A DNA stretch of 47,884 nucleotides from Gemmataceae bacterium. Lineage in GTDB: Bacteria > Planctomycetota > Planctomycetia > Gemmatales > Gemmataceae. The DNA lies in the NCBI GenBank assembly GCA_025055795.1, contig JANWVV010000036.1, positions 1 through 47,884 of the forward strand. The letters are read 5' to 3'. Numbering within the stretch: the stretch's first letter is position 1; each line of letters opens with the position of its first letter. Shown here piece after piece: positions 34,306-43,094 of this stretch. The notes beneath the pieces are model-generated. The model was not told the origin of the DNA. It saw only the letters and a list, made by a program, of their open reading frames with translations, and made no database searches. Position numbers and translations under genes: made by a program.

Positions 34306-36804
34306 ATGCGGAAGTGGTGGTTATATGGCTTGACTGTTTTTGGGGTCTGGGGCTGGGTATCGTCTGTGACGATGGCGGCACCACCCCGGGACGAACAAGA
34401 AAAACAGGCTATCATTGGGCAGCCCATACGATTGGCGGTACAGCCAGAAGCGGTTAGTTTACAGGGTCGGCATGCAGCCGCGCAGGTGCTAGTAACAGGC
34501 CATTATAGTGATGGCTCAGTCCGCGATCTGACGCATTTAGCCGCTGCACGGGTAGAGCCCAGCGACGTTGTTACGGTGCAGGACGGTTTGTTTTTGCGGC
34601 CACGGCGCAATGGACAGGCCACTCTGGTAATTCAAGCGGGTGGCCAGATGGCACGTGTGCCGGTTACCGTTCAAGGAATGGAGCAGGCGACCCCTGTCAG
34701 CTTCCGTAGGGACGTGATAGCCGCCTTGAACGTTGGTGGCTGCAACATGGGGGCCTGTCATGGTACGCCCAGTGGCAAAAACGGCTTTCGCCTCTCGTTG
34801 CGGGGTGATGATCCGGCTTTCGACTATGTGCAGTTGACCCGGGAGCAATTCGGACGTCGTACGGGACGTCACAATCCCGAACAAAGTCTGATCTTTCTCA
34901 AAGGTGTCGGGCGTGTGCCCCACGAGGGAGGGCAACGATTCAGTCCGTCCAGTCTAGCGGCCGAAATGCTCCTGACGTGGTTGGCGGAAGGGTTACGCGA
35001 TGATCCGGCGGACCTGCCGCCACTGCAACAGGTGACCGTCCTGCCGGGCAATCGCGTCCAAACAACACCCGCACGCTGGCAGCAACTGACCGTTCTGGCA
35101 CAATTTGCCGATGGATCGCGCCGGGACGTTACACGCTTGAGTAACTATTCCAGCAGCGACCCGGCAATTGCCGAAGTGAATGCCCAAGGTCTGGTTGAGT
35201 TCAAGCGTGGTGGAGAGGTCGCCATCCTCGTTCGCTATCTGGACCGTCTGGTTCCAGTCCGCTTGACTTGGCTGGAACCGAAGCAGGGATTCCATTGGCC
35301 CAATCCCCCAGAGCACAATTACATTGACAAACATGTGTTTGCCCGACTCAAACAGATGCACCTGTTGCCTTCGGAGTTGTGCAGCGATGGGGATTTTGTC
35401 CGTCGGGTCTATCTGGATGCCTTGGGCCGTCTGCCAACGGTTGCCGAAACGCAGGCCTTTTTGCAGGACCAGGATCCGCACAAGCGGGACAAATTGATCG
35501 ACCGTCTGGTCGACATGCCGGAATTTGCCGATTTCTGGGCTCTTAAATGGGCCGACGTCCTCCGCAGTAGCCGTAAGACGATTCAGTTGAAGGGAGCTCA
35601 CGCCATGCAAGCATGGCTGCGGAGCCATTTGTTACGCAATACGCCTTGGGACGAAGTGGTCCGTGAATTGCTCACCGCCGACGGTCATACATACGCCCAA
35701 CCACCGGCCAACTACTACCGCATCGCCCGGGATCCGCAAAGTCTTGCTGAAACGACGGCTCAATTGTTTTTTGGCATCCGCCTGCAATGTGCCAAATGCC
35801 ATAACCATCCGTTCGAGCGTTGGACGCAGGATGACTATTACGGTTTCGCAGCGTGGTTTGCTCGTGTCCGGTTGCGTCCTGAGCCGGTGCTGGGCCGCCG
35901 GTCCGAAGGGGTTCCAGCGGCTGAGGTGGTTTATGTCGAACGGAGCGGGGAAGTCACACAGCCCCGCAGCGGCCGCGTCATGAAACCGCGTTTTTTGGGT
36001 GCAGGCGAGGTCGACGTACCCGCCCATCAAGACCGCCGCGCAGTCCTGGCAAGCTGGCTGACGGCACCCGACAATCCATTTTTCGCCCGCTCGATCGCCA
36101 ACCGCGTCTGGTTCCACCTGATGGGCAAAGGAATTGTTGATCCGGTTGATGATTTCCGGGACTCCAATCCCCCAAGCAACGAGGAGTTGTTGCAAGCCCT
36201 CGCAGCGGACTTCGTGGCCCACAAGTATGACCTGAAACATCTGGTTCGCACAATTATGAAATCCCGAACCTACCAATTGTCAGCACAACCAAATGAATTT
36301 AATGCCGATGACGACAAGTACTTCTCCAAAGCGATCACCCGCTTGCTAACCGCTGAGCAACTGCTGGATGCCATCTGTGACCTCACCGGCATGCCGGAGA
36401 AATTCGCTGGTTTGCCCCTAGGTACGCGTGCTGTCCAGTTGCCGGATGGAGAAGTAAATCATCCTTTCCTCAAGGCGTTTGGTCAACCAGCACGCGAATT
36501 GGCTTGCGAATGCGAACGGGAAAGCGAGGGTAACCTCAGTCAGGCCTTGCAGTTGATCAACGGGCCCACTGTCAACGAAAAAATCCGCAACCCCAACAAC
36601 CGACTGGGCAAACTTCTGGCATCTCAGGCCAATGATGAGGCGATCATGGATGAACTTTATCTGGCCGCCTATTCTCGCCTCCCCACAACTGAAGAACGCA
36701 CCAAGATCCGTGACCACCTGAGCAAAGCCTCGGATCGCCGCAAAGGCTGGGAGGATGTGCTCTGGGCTATCGTCAACACACGCGAATTTCTGTTCCGCCA
36801 CTAA
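34306..36804 (+). CDS. PSCyt-type protein with Big2-like, DUF1549 and DUF1553 domains
   Basis: An 832-residue exported protein of the planctomycete cytochrome-like DUF1549/DUF1553 group. After a signal peptide (about 1-25) come a Big2/Ig-like domain (ADGSVRDLT-type motif in DGSVRDLTHLA), the CNMGACHGTPSGKNGFRLSLRG segment, a second Big2-like unit (DGSRRDVTRLSNYSS), DUF1549 (YIDKHVFARLK...DFVRRVYLDALGRLPT), a CAKCHNHPF CxxCH motif compatible with haem c, and DUF1553 (NPFFARSIANRVWFHLMGKGIVDPVDDF). Function is unproven; these are usually paired with a DUF1501 sulfatase-like gene, which is absent here. GAGGA eight bases before ATG 34306 sets the start; an ATG 38 codons upstream is disfavoured. 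Confidence 0.92.
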   Translation: MRKWWLYGLTVFGVWGWVSSVTMAAPPRDEQEKQAIIGQPIRLAVQPEAVSLQGRHAAAQVLVTGHYSDGSVRDLTHLAAARVEPSDVVTVQDGLFLRPRRNGQATLVIQAGGQMARVPVTVQGMEQATPVSFRRDVIAALNVGGCNMGACHGTPSGKNGFRLSLRGDDPAFDYVQLTREQFGRRTGRHNPEQSLIFLKGVGRVPHEGGQRFSPSSLAAEMLLTWLAEGLRDDPADLPPLQQVTVLPGNRVQTTPARWQQLTVLAQFADGSRRDVTRLSNYSSSDPAIAEVNAQGLVEFKRGGEVAILVRYLDRLVPVRLTWLEPKQGFHWPNPPEHNYIDKHVFARLKQMHLLPSELCSDGDFVRRVYLDALGRLPTVAETQAFLQDQDPHKRDKLIDRLVDMPEFADFWALKWADVLRSSRKTIQLKGAHAMQAWLRSHLLRNTPWDEVVRELLTADGHTYAQPPANYYRIARDPQSLAETTAQLFFGIRLQCAKCHNHPFERWTQDDYYGFAAWFARVRLRPEPVLGRRSEGVPAAEVVYVERSGEVTQPRSGRVMKPRFLGAGEVDVPAHQDRRAVLASWLTAPDNPFFARSIANRVWFHLMGKGIVDPVDDFRDSNPPSNEELLQALAADFVAHKYDLKHLVRTIMKSRTYQLSAQPNEFNADDDKYFSKAITRLLTAEQLLDAICDLTGMPEKFAGLPLGTRAVQLPDGEVNHPFLKAFGQPARELACECERESEGNLSQALQLINGPTVNEKIRNPNNRLGKLLASQANDEAIMDELYLAAYSRLPTTEERTKIRDHLSKASDRRKGWEDVLWAIVNTREFLFRH

Positions 36805-37227
36805 CATACGGAAACCGGGCAATTGACGGCAGGTTGCGTGGCCACCAGCTACGGGTCGGCCGTTAGATCCGAGCATAACTCCAGCATCAGTGGTTAAACT
36901 GGTAATAGCGGACGGTGTATACCGTCCGCTTTATCTTGCAACTCTCATGAGCCAGGTGATCGTTCGAGCGGCTCTTAATCGCTCTATGAACCCTTTCCTC
37001 GGGTACTACTCACATGGGGCGGTTGCGCGTACGCAGGTCTGTAAATTGAATTCTGATCAACGGAAAGTGCCCGTCCCACTTGACAAGCTAGTGTTGAGAT
37101 CCTGGTGCTGTTTGACGACTGTCCTAAGGGAGGAGGCGACGTGGAATTTGTACTTCTAGTAGTATGGTAAGTAGATGTAGCAATCGGCGTTGAGGAATCA
37201 CTGTGTGAAGAAAGTGTGAGCTCTGCT
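36805..37227. other. Intergenic region with terminator
   Basis: About 420 bp between the PSCyt and histidine kinase genes. Beyond the hairpin at 36907-36930 I see no RNA gene. The open frame 36890-37159 starts inside that hairpin region and has no ribosome-binding site, so I do not call it. Confidence 0.5.
36907..36930 (+). terminator. Hairpin terminator after the PSCyt gene
   Basis: AGCGGACGGT (36907-36916) pairs perfectly with ACCGTCCGCT (36921-36930) around a GTAT tetraloop, followed by TTATCTT. The 10-bp stem is strong and the T-run imperfect. It lies about 100 bp after the PSCyt stop. Confidence 0.65.
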
Positions 37228-38673
37228 ATGTTTCAACGGCTTTTCCTGACATATCTGTTGCTGGTGGGTGCGGTGGTGGGTCTGGTAGGGGCTGCCTTGT
37301 ATCAACGTGCGGAGGATTTGTTTTACGAATCGGTACACGAAGTAGCGGCCGTGGTAGTGGTTGTGTTCATTGTGGCGGGCGTGGCGGCGTATGTGTTGGC
37401 TCGGCGGTTCACTCGGCCGCTGCACGCCTTGACGGAGGGGGCACGCCGGATCGCTGCGGGCGATTTTGATTATCAAATCCGCAGTCAAGGGGCCCGCGAG
37501 CTAGCCGCCCTGGCCGATGCTTTTAACGCCATGAGTCGACGTCTGGCGGAAACCTTTGACCTGCTTGAACACGATCGAGAACAACTACGGGCCATCCTGT
37601 CCGGTATGGTCGAAGGGGTGATTGCCATCGATGAACACCGGCGCATCGTGTTTGCTAACGATCGGGCCGGCGAGTTGCTCGGATTCAATGTCAAGGCAGT
37701 TGTCCATCAGGCCTTGGACGAAATGCTACTGCAACCTGGGCTGCTGGAAATTATTCACAAGGGGTTGTCGGCCAACGGGCCCTATCGCCAGGAGTTGGAG
37801 TGGAAAGGACCACCACCACGCAACTTGGGTGTGTACGTGTCGCGTTTTCCGGGTCACGGTATGCCCGGAGCGGTAATCGTTTTACACGATACCACGGAAT
37901 TGCGTCAGGCCGAACGCCTGCGGCAGGACTTTGTTGCGAACGTGTCCCACGAATTAAAGACCCCCCTGGCGGTGATCAAATCGAGCGTCGAAACGCTAGT
38001 CGATGGTGCTGCAGAGGAGCCGGAGTCACGCCAGTTGTTTCTGCAGCAGATTGTCCGGGAAGCTGATCGATTGGAGGAGCTGATTAAGGACCTGCTCACC
38101 CTGGCACGGATCGAAGGGGGACATTTGCGTTTGGAACCCCAGGCCATCCCTCTGGACCGGGCCATCAGCGAATGTTTAGAGCGGCATCATCCGCGGGCGG
38201 AGAACAAGACGTTGACTTTGGTGGAGAAGCCCCCCAAGGATGGCCCGGCCGATGTGGCCGTCTGGGCTGACGCCGACGCCTTGCAACAAATCCTTGACAA
38301 TCTGGTGGACAACGCCATCAAGTACACGCCCAACGGCGGGCGGATTACCGTGCGCTGGAGCGTGGCTGAGGAGACGGTCAGTTTTGAAGTGGAAGATACC
38401 GGCGTTGGAATTCCGGCGGCGGACCTGCCCCGCGTGTTCGAACGCTTTTATCGGGTGGACAAGGCGCGTAGCCGGGCGGTTGGGGGCACGGGACTGGGCC
38501 TGGCTATCGTCAAACACCTGGTGCAAGCGATGAAAGGTCAGGTCCGGGTCAGTAGCAGCGTAGGCAAAGGGACCACCTTCCGGGTGACATTACCGCGGGC
38601 CCACCCGTTGGCGGCACAGGCGGTAAGCGGGACCGTTGCTAATGAGCGTCCACCGGAACCATCAGTTGTTTGA
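37228..38673 (+). CDS. PhoR-like sensor histidine kinase lacking a periplasmic sensor
   Basis: A 481-residue kinase: TM1 (about 4-24), a loop of only some 13 residues, TM2 (about 38-58), HAMP (RRFTRPLHALTEGARRIAAGDFD), a PAS domain (about 115-225), HisKA with phospho-acceptor His241 in VSHELKTPLAV, and a complete HATPase (N box DNLVDNAIKYTP, G1 DTGVGIP, G2 GGTGLGLAIV). The order is that of PhoR, but the outer sensing domain is missing, so input should come through the membrane, the PAS domain or a partner. No response regulator is adjacent. ATG 37228 has GTGAG upstream; a GTG at 37216 is an alternative. A dehydratase and the metal ATPase fusion follow on the same strand. Confidence 0.92.
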   Translation: MFQRLFLTYLLLVGAVVGLVGAALYQRAEDLFYESVHEVAAVVVVVFIVAGVAAYVLARRFTRPLHALTEGARRIAAGDFDYQIRSQGARELAALADAFNAMSRRLAETFDLLEHDREQLRAILSGMVEGVIAIDEHRRIVFANDRAGELLGFNVKAVVHQALDEMLLQPGLLEIIHKGLSANGPYRQELEWKGPPPRNLGVYVSRFPGHGMPGAVIVLHDTTELRQAERLRQDFVANVSHELKTPLAVIKSSVETLVDGAAEEPESRQLFLQQIVREADRLEELIKDLLTLARIEGGHLRLEPQAIPLDRAISECLERHHPRAENKTLTLVEKPPKDGPADVAVWADADALQQILDNLVDNAIKYTPNGGRITVRWSVAEETVSFEVEDTGVGIPAADLPRVFERFYRVDKARSRAVGGTGLGLAIVKHLVQAMKGQVRVSSSVGKGTTFRVTLPRAHPLAAQAVSGTVANERPPEPSVV

Positions 38674-38766
38674 AAGCAATACCAATCAACCGGTGGATCT
38701 GCCGAGGGATGCGATGGCACCCACGGCTGGTCCTTCGCCGATGGTGGTTTATCAGTAGAGGGAAGC

Positions 38767-39726
38767 ATGAGTGGTCGCTATGCGTGCGATCTGGCCGCTG
38801 TGCAAGCCGCACGGGAACGGCTGCACGGCGTTGTGCACTGCACGCCGGTGATGACCAGTAGCAGTTTTGATAAGCGGGCTGGCCGGCGCGTCTTGTTCAA
38901 ATGTGAAAATTTGCAGAAAGCTGGAGCGTTCAAGTTCCGCGGTGCCAGTAACGCAGTGCAGCTTTTGACAGCGCAGGCGGCTGCACGGGGGGTAGTCACC
39001 CACTCCAGCGGTAATCATGCTCAGGCCCTGGCCCTAGCCGCCCGGCAACGGGGTATCCCTGCTTATATCGTCATGCCGCATACTGCTCCACTAGTTAAGC
39101 GGAATGCCGTGGCTGATTATGGTGGACGAATCTTTTTGTGCGAACCGACGCTGACAGCACGGGAACAAACGGCTCAACGGATTGCCGAGCGGACAGGGGC
39201 AGTACTTATCCCACCGTTTGATCATCCGGACGTGATTGCGGGACAAGGCACCACGGCCCTGGAGTTTCTGGAGCAGGCGCCCGAACTGGAAGCTTTGGTA
39301 ATTCCCGTCGGTGGCGGTGGGTTGATTGCCGGTTGCACCATAGCTGCTCAAGGCGTCCGACCCGGTATCCGCATTTTCGGAGCAGAACCAGTTGGAGCCG
39401 ACGACGCCGCCCGCTCCAAGGCAGCCGGACAATGGCTACCCCAGACCTCGCCCCAAACCATCGCCGACGGTCTACTCACTAGCACAGGACAATTAACCTG
39501 GCCGGTTATCCGCGATTGCGTGGAGCGGATCTTCACGGTCAGCGACGACGAAATCCGCGTCGCGATGCGCTTCATCTGGGAACGCATGAAAATAATCGTC
39601 GAACCCAGTGGCGCTGTACCAGCAGCCGTGGTCCTGAGCGAGACTTTTCGTGCGTTGCCCGGATTGAGCACTGTCGGGGTAGTCCTTAGCGGCGGCAATG
39701 TCAACCTGGATATGTTGTATTGGTAG
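38767..39726 (+). CDS. Threonine/serine dehydratase-like PLP enzyme (serine racemase type)
   Basis: A 319-residue fold-type II PLP enzyme. PLP lysine is Lys56 in GAFKFRGA; SSGNHAQALA binds the substrate carboxylate, and GGGGLIAG holds the cofactor phosphate. The C-terminal PLP-ring contact reads SGGN. No regulatory ACT domain is present, so it resembles catabolic threonine ammonia-lyase or serine racemase instead of the feedback-regulated IlvA. It would convert threonine or serine to 2-oxobutanoate or pyruvate, or racemise serine. AGGGA precedes the ATG. It sits 93 bp after the kinase and 41 bp before the ATPase fusion, so may be co-transcribed with them, with no evident metabolic link. Confidence 0.9.
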   Translation: MSGRYACDLAAVQAARERLHGVVHCTPVMTSSSFDKRAGRRVLFKCENLQKAGAFKFRGASNAVQLLTAQAAARGVVTHSSGNHAQALALAARQRGIPAYIVMPHTAPLVKRNAVADYGGRIFLCEPTLTAREQTAQRIAERTGAVLIPPFDHPDVIAGQGTTALEFLEQAPELEALVIPVGGGGLIAGCTIAAQGVRPGIRIFGAEPVGADDAARSKAAGQWLPQTSPQTIADGLLTSTGQLTWPVIRDCVERIFTVSDDEIRVAMRFIWERMKIIVEPSGAVPAAVVLSETFRALPGLSTVGVVLSGGNVNLDMLYW

Positions 39727-39767
39727 TGGTCCCTGGGCAAGCCGGCACGATTCAGGATCCCTAATTA

Positions 39768-42700
39768 TTGGCACGCAGCAACATGCATCGGGAAGCCACC
39801 CGCATCAACGATCCCTTTCGCGTTGAACCGCCGTGGGGATTGTATCTGATCACCGCGGTGGTGGTGATGCTGCTTATTTTCGACGTGTGGCCGGTAGTGG
39901 CCGAACAACTTGAACAGTGGGGTGTCGGCGTCTACAGTTGGCCGCGGTCGCTTGGCGGGCTGCGATATGCCCTGTGGGCCGCTGTACTAGGCGGCGGACG
40001 CATTTTGTACCTGTCATTGGAAGGGTTGTTTGCCGGTCGGGTGGGGGTGGATCTGGCCTTGGCCGTGGCTGTGCTGGCAGCCCTAATGCTGGGTGAAGTT
40101 CTGGTTGCCGCTGAGGTGACGGCTATCGGCCTGATCGGTGAATGTCTGGAAGCATTCGTCTTTGGACGCACTCAACAGGCATTGGGACGACTGTCGGAAC
40201 TGTTCCCCCGCCGTTGCTGGGTATTGCGGGACGGGCAGGAGGTTCGTACCTATGTTGCCGACTTGCAGATCGGCGATCAGGTGGTCGTCAAACCAGGGGG
40301 GCGGGTGCCAGTCGATGGCATAGTGCTGGCCGGTCGTGCCGCTGTGGATGTCAGTGCCTTGACCGGTGAGAGCCTACCTCAAGAGAGACAGGTAGGAGAT
40401 CATGTGTTGGCTGGTAGCATCGTCTGCGACGCGCCCCTGACCATTCAGACGTGCAAAACAGGACGCCAAACACTAGCCGGTCAGCTAATCGATCTGACGG
40501 TTCAGGCGCTGCGGGATAAACCGCCGCTGGAACGCCAGGCGGATCGTTGGGCACGCTATTTCCTTCCAGTGGTGGGGGTGCTGGCTTTGGTGACTTTTGT
40601 TGGCAATTTTTTGGTGCAGGTGGGGTCGGCTCCGTCCGCACCCGACCTGCCTCGGCCTGGCTGGCGAGCAGCGGCGGTGAGTGCCCTCTACCCTGCCTTG
40701 GCAGTCCTAGTGGTTGCCTGTCCGTGTGCTTTGATCCTGGCCACGCCTGCTGCGGTCATGGCGGCACTGGCGCGTCTGGCCGGAAGTGGTGTTTTAGTCA
40801 AAGGAGGAGCCGCCCTCGAACGGTTGGCCGCTGCACAAGTATGGGCCTGTGATAAGACCGGAACGCTGACCGAAGCTCGCCTCGATGTGGTCCGCGTCCA
40901 TCCATTCACAGAGGAAGTGACACCAGATCAGCTCCTGTTGATAGCGGGGACGGCTGAACAAGGCAGTGAGCATCCCCTGGCCCAGGCCATCCTGGCTGCG
41001 TGTCGACAGCGCGGTTGGCAATTACCGCCCGTGGAGCAGTCGCAGACCCACCCGGGCGGCGGCATCTGTGCTAACTGCAGTGATGGTAGTCGACTACTGG
41101 TGGGGAATTATCGCTTTCTGAGCTCGTGTCAGGTGAACATTCCGGCGGGTGTCGAACAGACACTACGACAAGCCGATGAGGAAGGATTAGTGACCTTGCT
41201 AGTGGCCCGCGATCAAGCCGTGTTGGGATACATCGGTTTGCGGGACCGCTTGCGTACCGAAGCGGGACCAGTTCTTGCGGAATTGCGTGAACTGGGTTTT
41301 GACCCGCTGGTGGTGTTGACTGGTGATCGGACTGCGGCGACGCTAGCGGCGGTCGAAGGCCTACCTGTTACCGAAGTGCATGCCGAAATGTTGCCCGCCG
41401 ATAAGGCCGCCTGGGTGGCTCACCACGCTGAACGGGGCGTCGTTTTTGTGGGAGACGGAATCAATGACGCCCCGGCCCTCGCCCGGGCTACGGTGGGTAT
41501 TGCTGTGGGTAGTGGTACCGACCTGGCTGCCCAAGCGGGTGATATCGTTCTGCTGGCGGAACCGCTACGTCCTTTGCCCTTCCTTGTCCGTCTGGCCCGG
41601 CAGACCGTCCGCATTATACGTCAAAACATCTATGTATTTGCCTTTGGTGTTAATCTGGCTGGTGTTCTGCTAACAGGCTGGCTGTGGCCGCTGTTGGCTT
41701 CGACTCCGGAGGCCCTCCTCCATGCTCCATTGATCGGAGTGATCTACCATCAGGTCGGTTCCTTGCTGGTACTACTCAATTCCCTGCGTTTGCTAACCTT
41801 TGAACGAACGAAATCCGGCCGGTGGCAGTGGTTGCTGGACCAGCTCCGCGTTTGGGAGCACCGCTGGCAGCAGATATCGGTTGATGTGGTGTTGCACGAA
41901 GCATTTCACCGCTGGCGTTTTATTGCGGGGGGGATACTGATAGTCGGTGCTATGGCCTTGGGAACATCAACATTGACAACAGTTAGCGCAGACCAGGTTG
42001 GAGTGGTCCTGCGTTGGGGTCGTCCTGTGGCCGAATTGGATCCCGGCCTGCATCTTCGCTGGCCCTGGCCGGTAGAGACGGTTATCCGCTTGCAACCAGG
42101 CCAAGCGCGGACTGTGCCGCTAGGATTCCGGCCCATCTCCACCGCTGTCATCCCCTCTATGGCAAAAGAGCTCTCTCTCACTTGGGCGAGTGCTCATGGA
42201 GGCACTATTGTTCCCAGAACCGATGAAGCGTTGATGATCACCGGCGACGGGGAATTGATCGAGATCTTCGCGACACTACGCTATCACATAGGTGAACCGA
42301 TCGTTTTTCTGTTCGCCGTTGCTAACCTGGATAATCTGCTGCGGAGCGAACTGGAAGCGATTCTACGAGAGGAAATGGCGGCCCGTCCATTTCAAGAAAT
42401 TCTTACCCGCCAGCGTCTGGAAATTGAAACAGCTGCGTTACAACGCCTACGCTGGCGATTAGCCCATCTGACACCGGCTGGCCTGGGTATCGTTGTCGAC
42501 GGCTTAACCATTCACGATTTGCATCCACCCCCTGAGGTGGTGCCAGCTTATCACGCAGTAGCCCGAGCCATCCAGGAACGAGACCGCCTGATCAATCAGG
42601 CCCAGGCAGATGCTCTACGTGTGCAACGGCGTGCTGGGGAACAGGCCGATCGGTTGCTGCGACAGGCCGAAGCCGACGCCCACGAACGTATTCAGCTGGC

Positions 42701-43061
42701 TCGGACTGAACGGGACGCCTTCCTGACCTGGGCACGAGTGCGCCATTCCCTTAGCGATGACGAGGAAAAGGCCTTGATGCAGGAACGTCAAGAGCGGCTC
42801 AGTCGAGGCGAACCAATAGCCGAGGTGGAAGCCGATCTGATGCGTCGTCGTCAGCAGATCTTGGCACAACGTCGCTTGTTGATCGACACACGTCTAGCCC
42901 TCAGGGCAGCTGCCGATGCCCTGCGCCAGCGGGACAAAGTAATCGTCGATGCCACCTTGGTTACGGGCCAGCGTCATTTGTTCCTTTTGGATCCCGAGCT
43001 ACTTCGCTTACCGGGGTGGCCCCTCCCTGAGGGGTCATCGAATGGCCGGCAACCCCAGTGA
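39768..43061 (+). CDS. P1B-type metal ATPase fused to a C-terminal HflK-like SPFH domain
   Basis: A 1097-residue membrane protein. Residues 1-680 are a complete heavy-metal P-type ATPase without N-terminal metal-binding domain: actuator TGES (199-202), CPC in the transport helix (318-320), phosphorylation site DKTGT (Asp362), nucleotide-domain HP (SEHPLA), hinge GDGIND (562-567) and two final TMs. The last TM has HQVGSLLVLLNSLRLL, so it lacks the Lys/Asp pair of Zn/Cd pumps and the metal is unclear. After a Trp-rich linker a further TM (about 712-732) starts an HflK-like SPFH module (VSADQVGVVLRWGRPV to about 990) with coiled coil. Continuous frame, no stop. Start is TTG 39768 (AGGA ten bases upstream) or ATG 39783. 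Confidence 0.9.
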   Translation: MARSNMHREATRINDPFRVEPPWGLYLITAVVVMLLIFDVWPVVAEQLEQWGVGVYSWPRSLGGLRYALWAAVLGGGRILYLSLEGLFAGRVGVDLALAVAVLAALMLGEVLVAAEVTAIGLIGECLEAFVFGRTQQALGRLSELFPRRCWVLRDGQEVRTYVADLQIGDQVVVKPGGRVPVDGIVLAGRAAVDVSALTGESLPQERQVGDHVLAGSIVCDAPLTIQTCKTGRQTLAGQLIDLTVQALRDKPPLERQADRWARYFLPVVGVLALVTFVGNFLVQVGSAPSAPDLPRPGWRAAAVSALYPALAVLVVACPCALILATPAAVMAALARLAGSGVLVKGGAALERLAAAQVWACDKTGTLTEARLDVVRVHPFTEEVTPDQLLLIAGTAEQGSEHPLAQAILAACRQRGWQLPPVEQSQTHPGGGICANCSDGSRLLVGNYRFLSSCQVNIPAGVEQTLRQADEEGLVTLLVARDQAVLGYIGLRDRLRTEAGPVLAELRELGFDPLVVLTGDRTAATLAAVEGLPVTEVHAEMLPADKAAWVAHHAERGVVFVGDGINDAPALARATVGIAVGSGTDLAAQAGDIVLLAEPLRPLPFLVRLARQTVRIIRQNIYVFAFGVNLAGVLLTGWLWPLLASTPEALLHAPLIGVIYHQVGSLLVLLNSLRLLTFERTKSGRWQWLLDQLRVWEHRWQQISVDVVLHEAFHRWRFIAGGILIVGAMALGTSTLTTVSADQVGVVLRWGRPVAELDPGLHLRWPWPVETVIRLQPGQARTVPLGFRPISTAVIPSMAKELSLTWASAHGGTIVPRTDEALMITGDGELIEIFATLRYHIGEPIVFLFAVANLDNLLRSELEAILREEMAARPFQEILTRQRLEIETAALQRLRWRLAHLTPAGLGIVVDGLTIHDLHPPPEVVPAYHAVARAIQERDRLINQAQADALRVQRRAGEQADRLLRQAEADAHERIQLARTERDAFLTWARVRHSLSDDEEKALMQERQERLSRGEPIAEVEADLMRRRQQILAQRRLLIDTRLALRAAADALRQRDKVIVDATLVTGQRHLFLLDPELLRLPGWPLPEGSSNGRQPQ

Positions 43062-43094
43062 TTTTCCCCGTGTAAATATGGAAAGCTCCCTATC

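Noticed and set aside
34993..36276. Two long antisense frames (211 and 214 codons)
   Set aside because: Antisense to the DUF1549/DUF1553 gene; they arise from codon bias and have no start signals.
36890..37159. An 89-codon plus-strand frame
   Set aside because: It begins within the terminator region, has no ribosome-binding site and no recognisable content.
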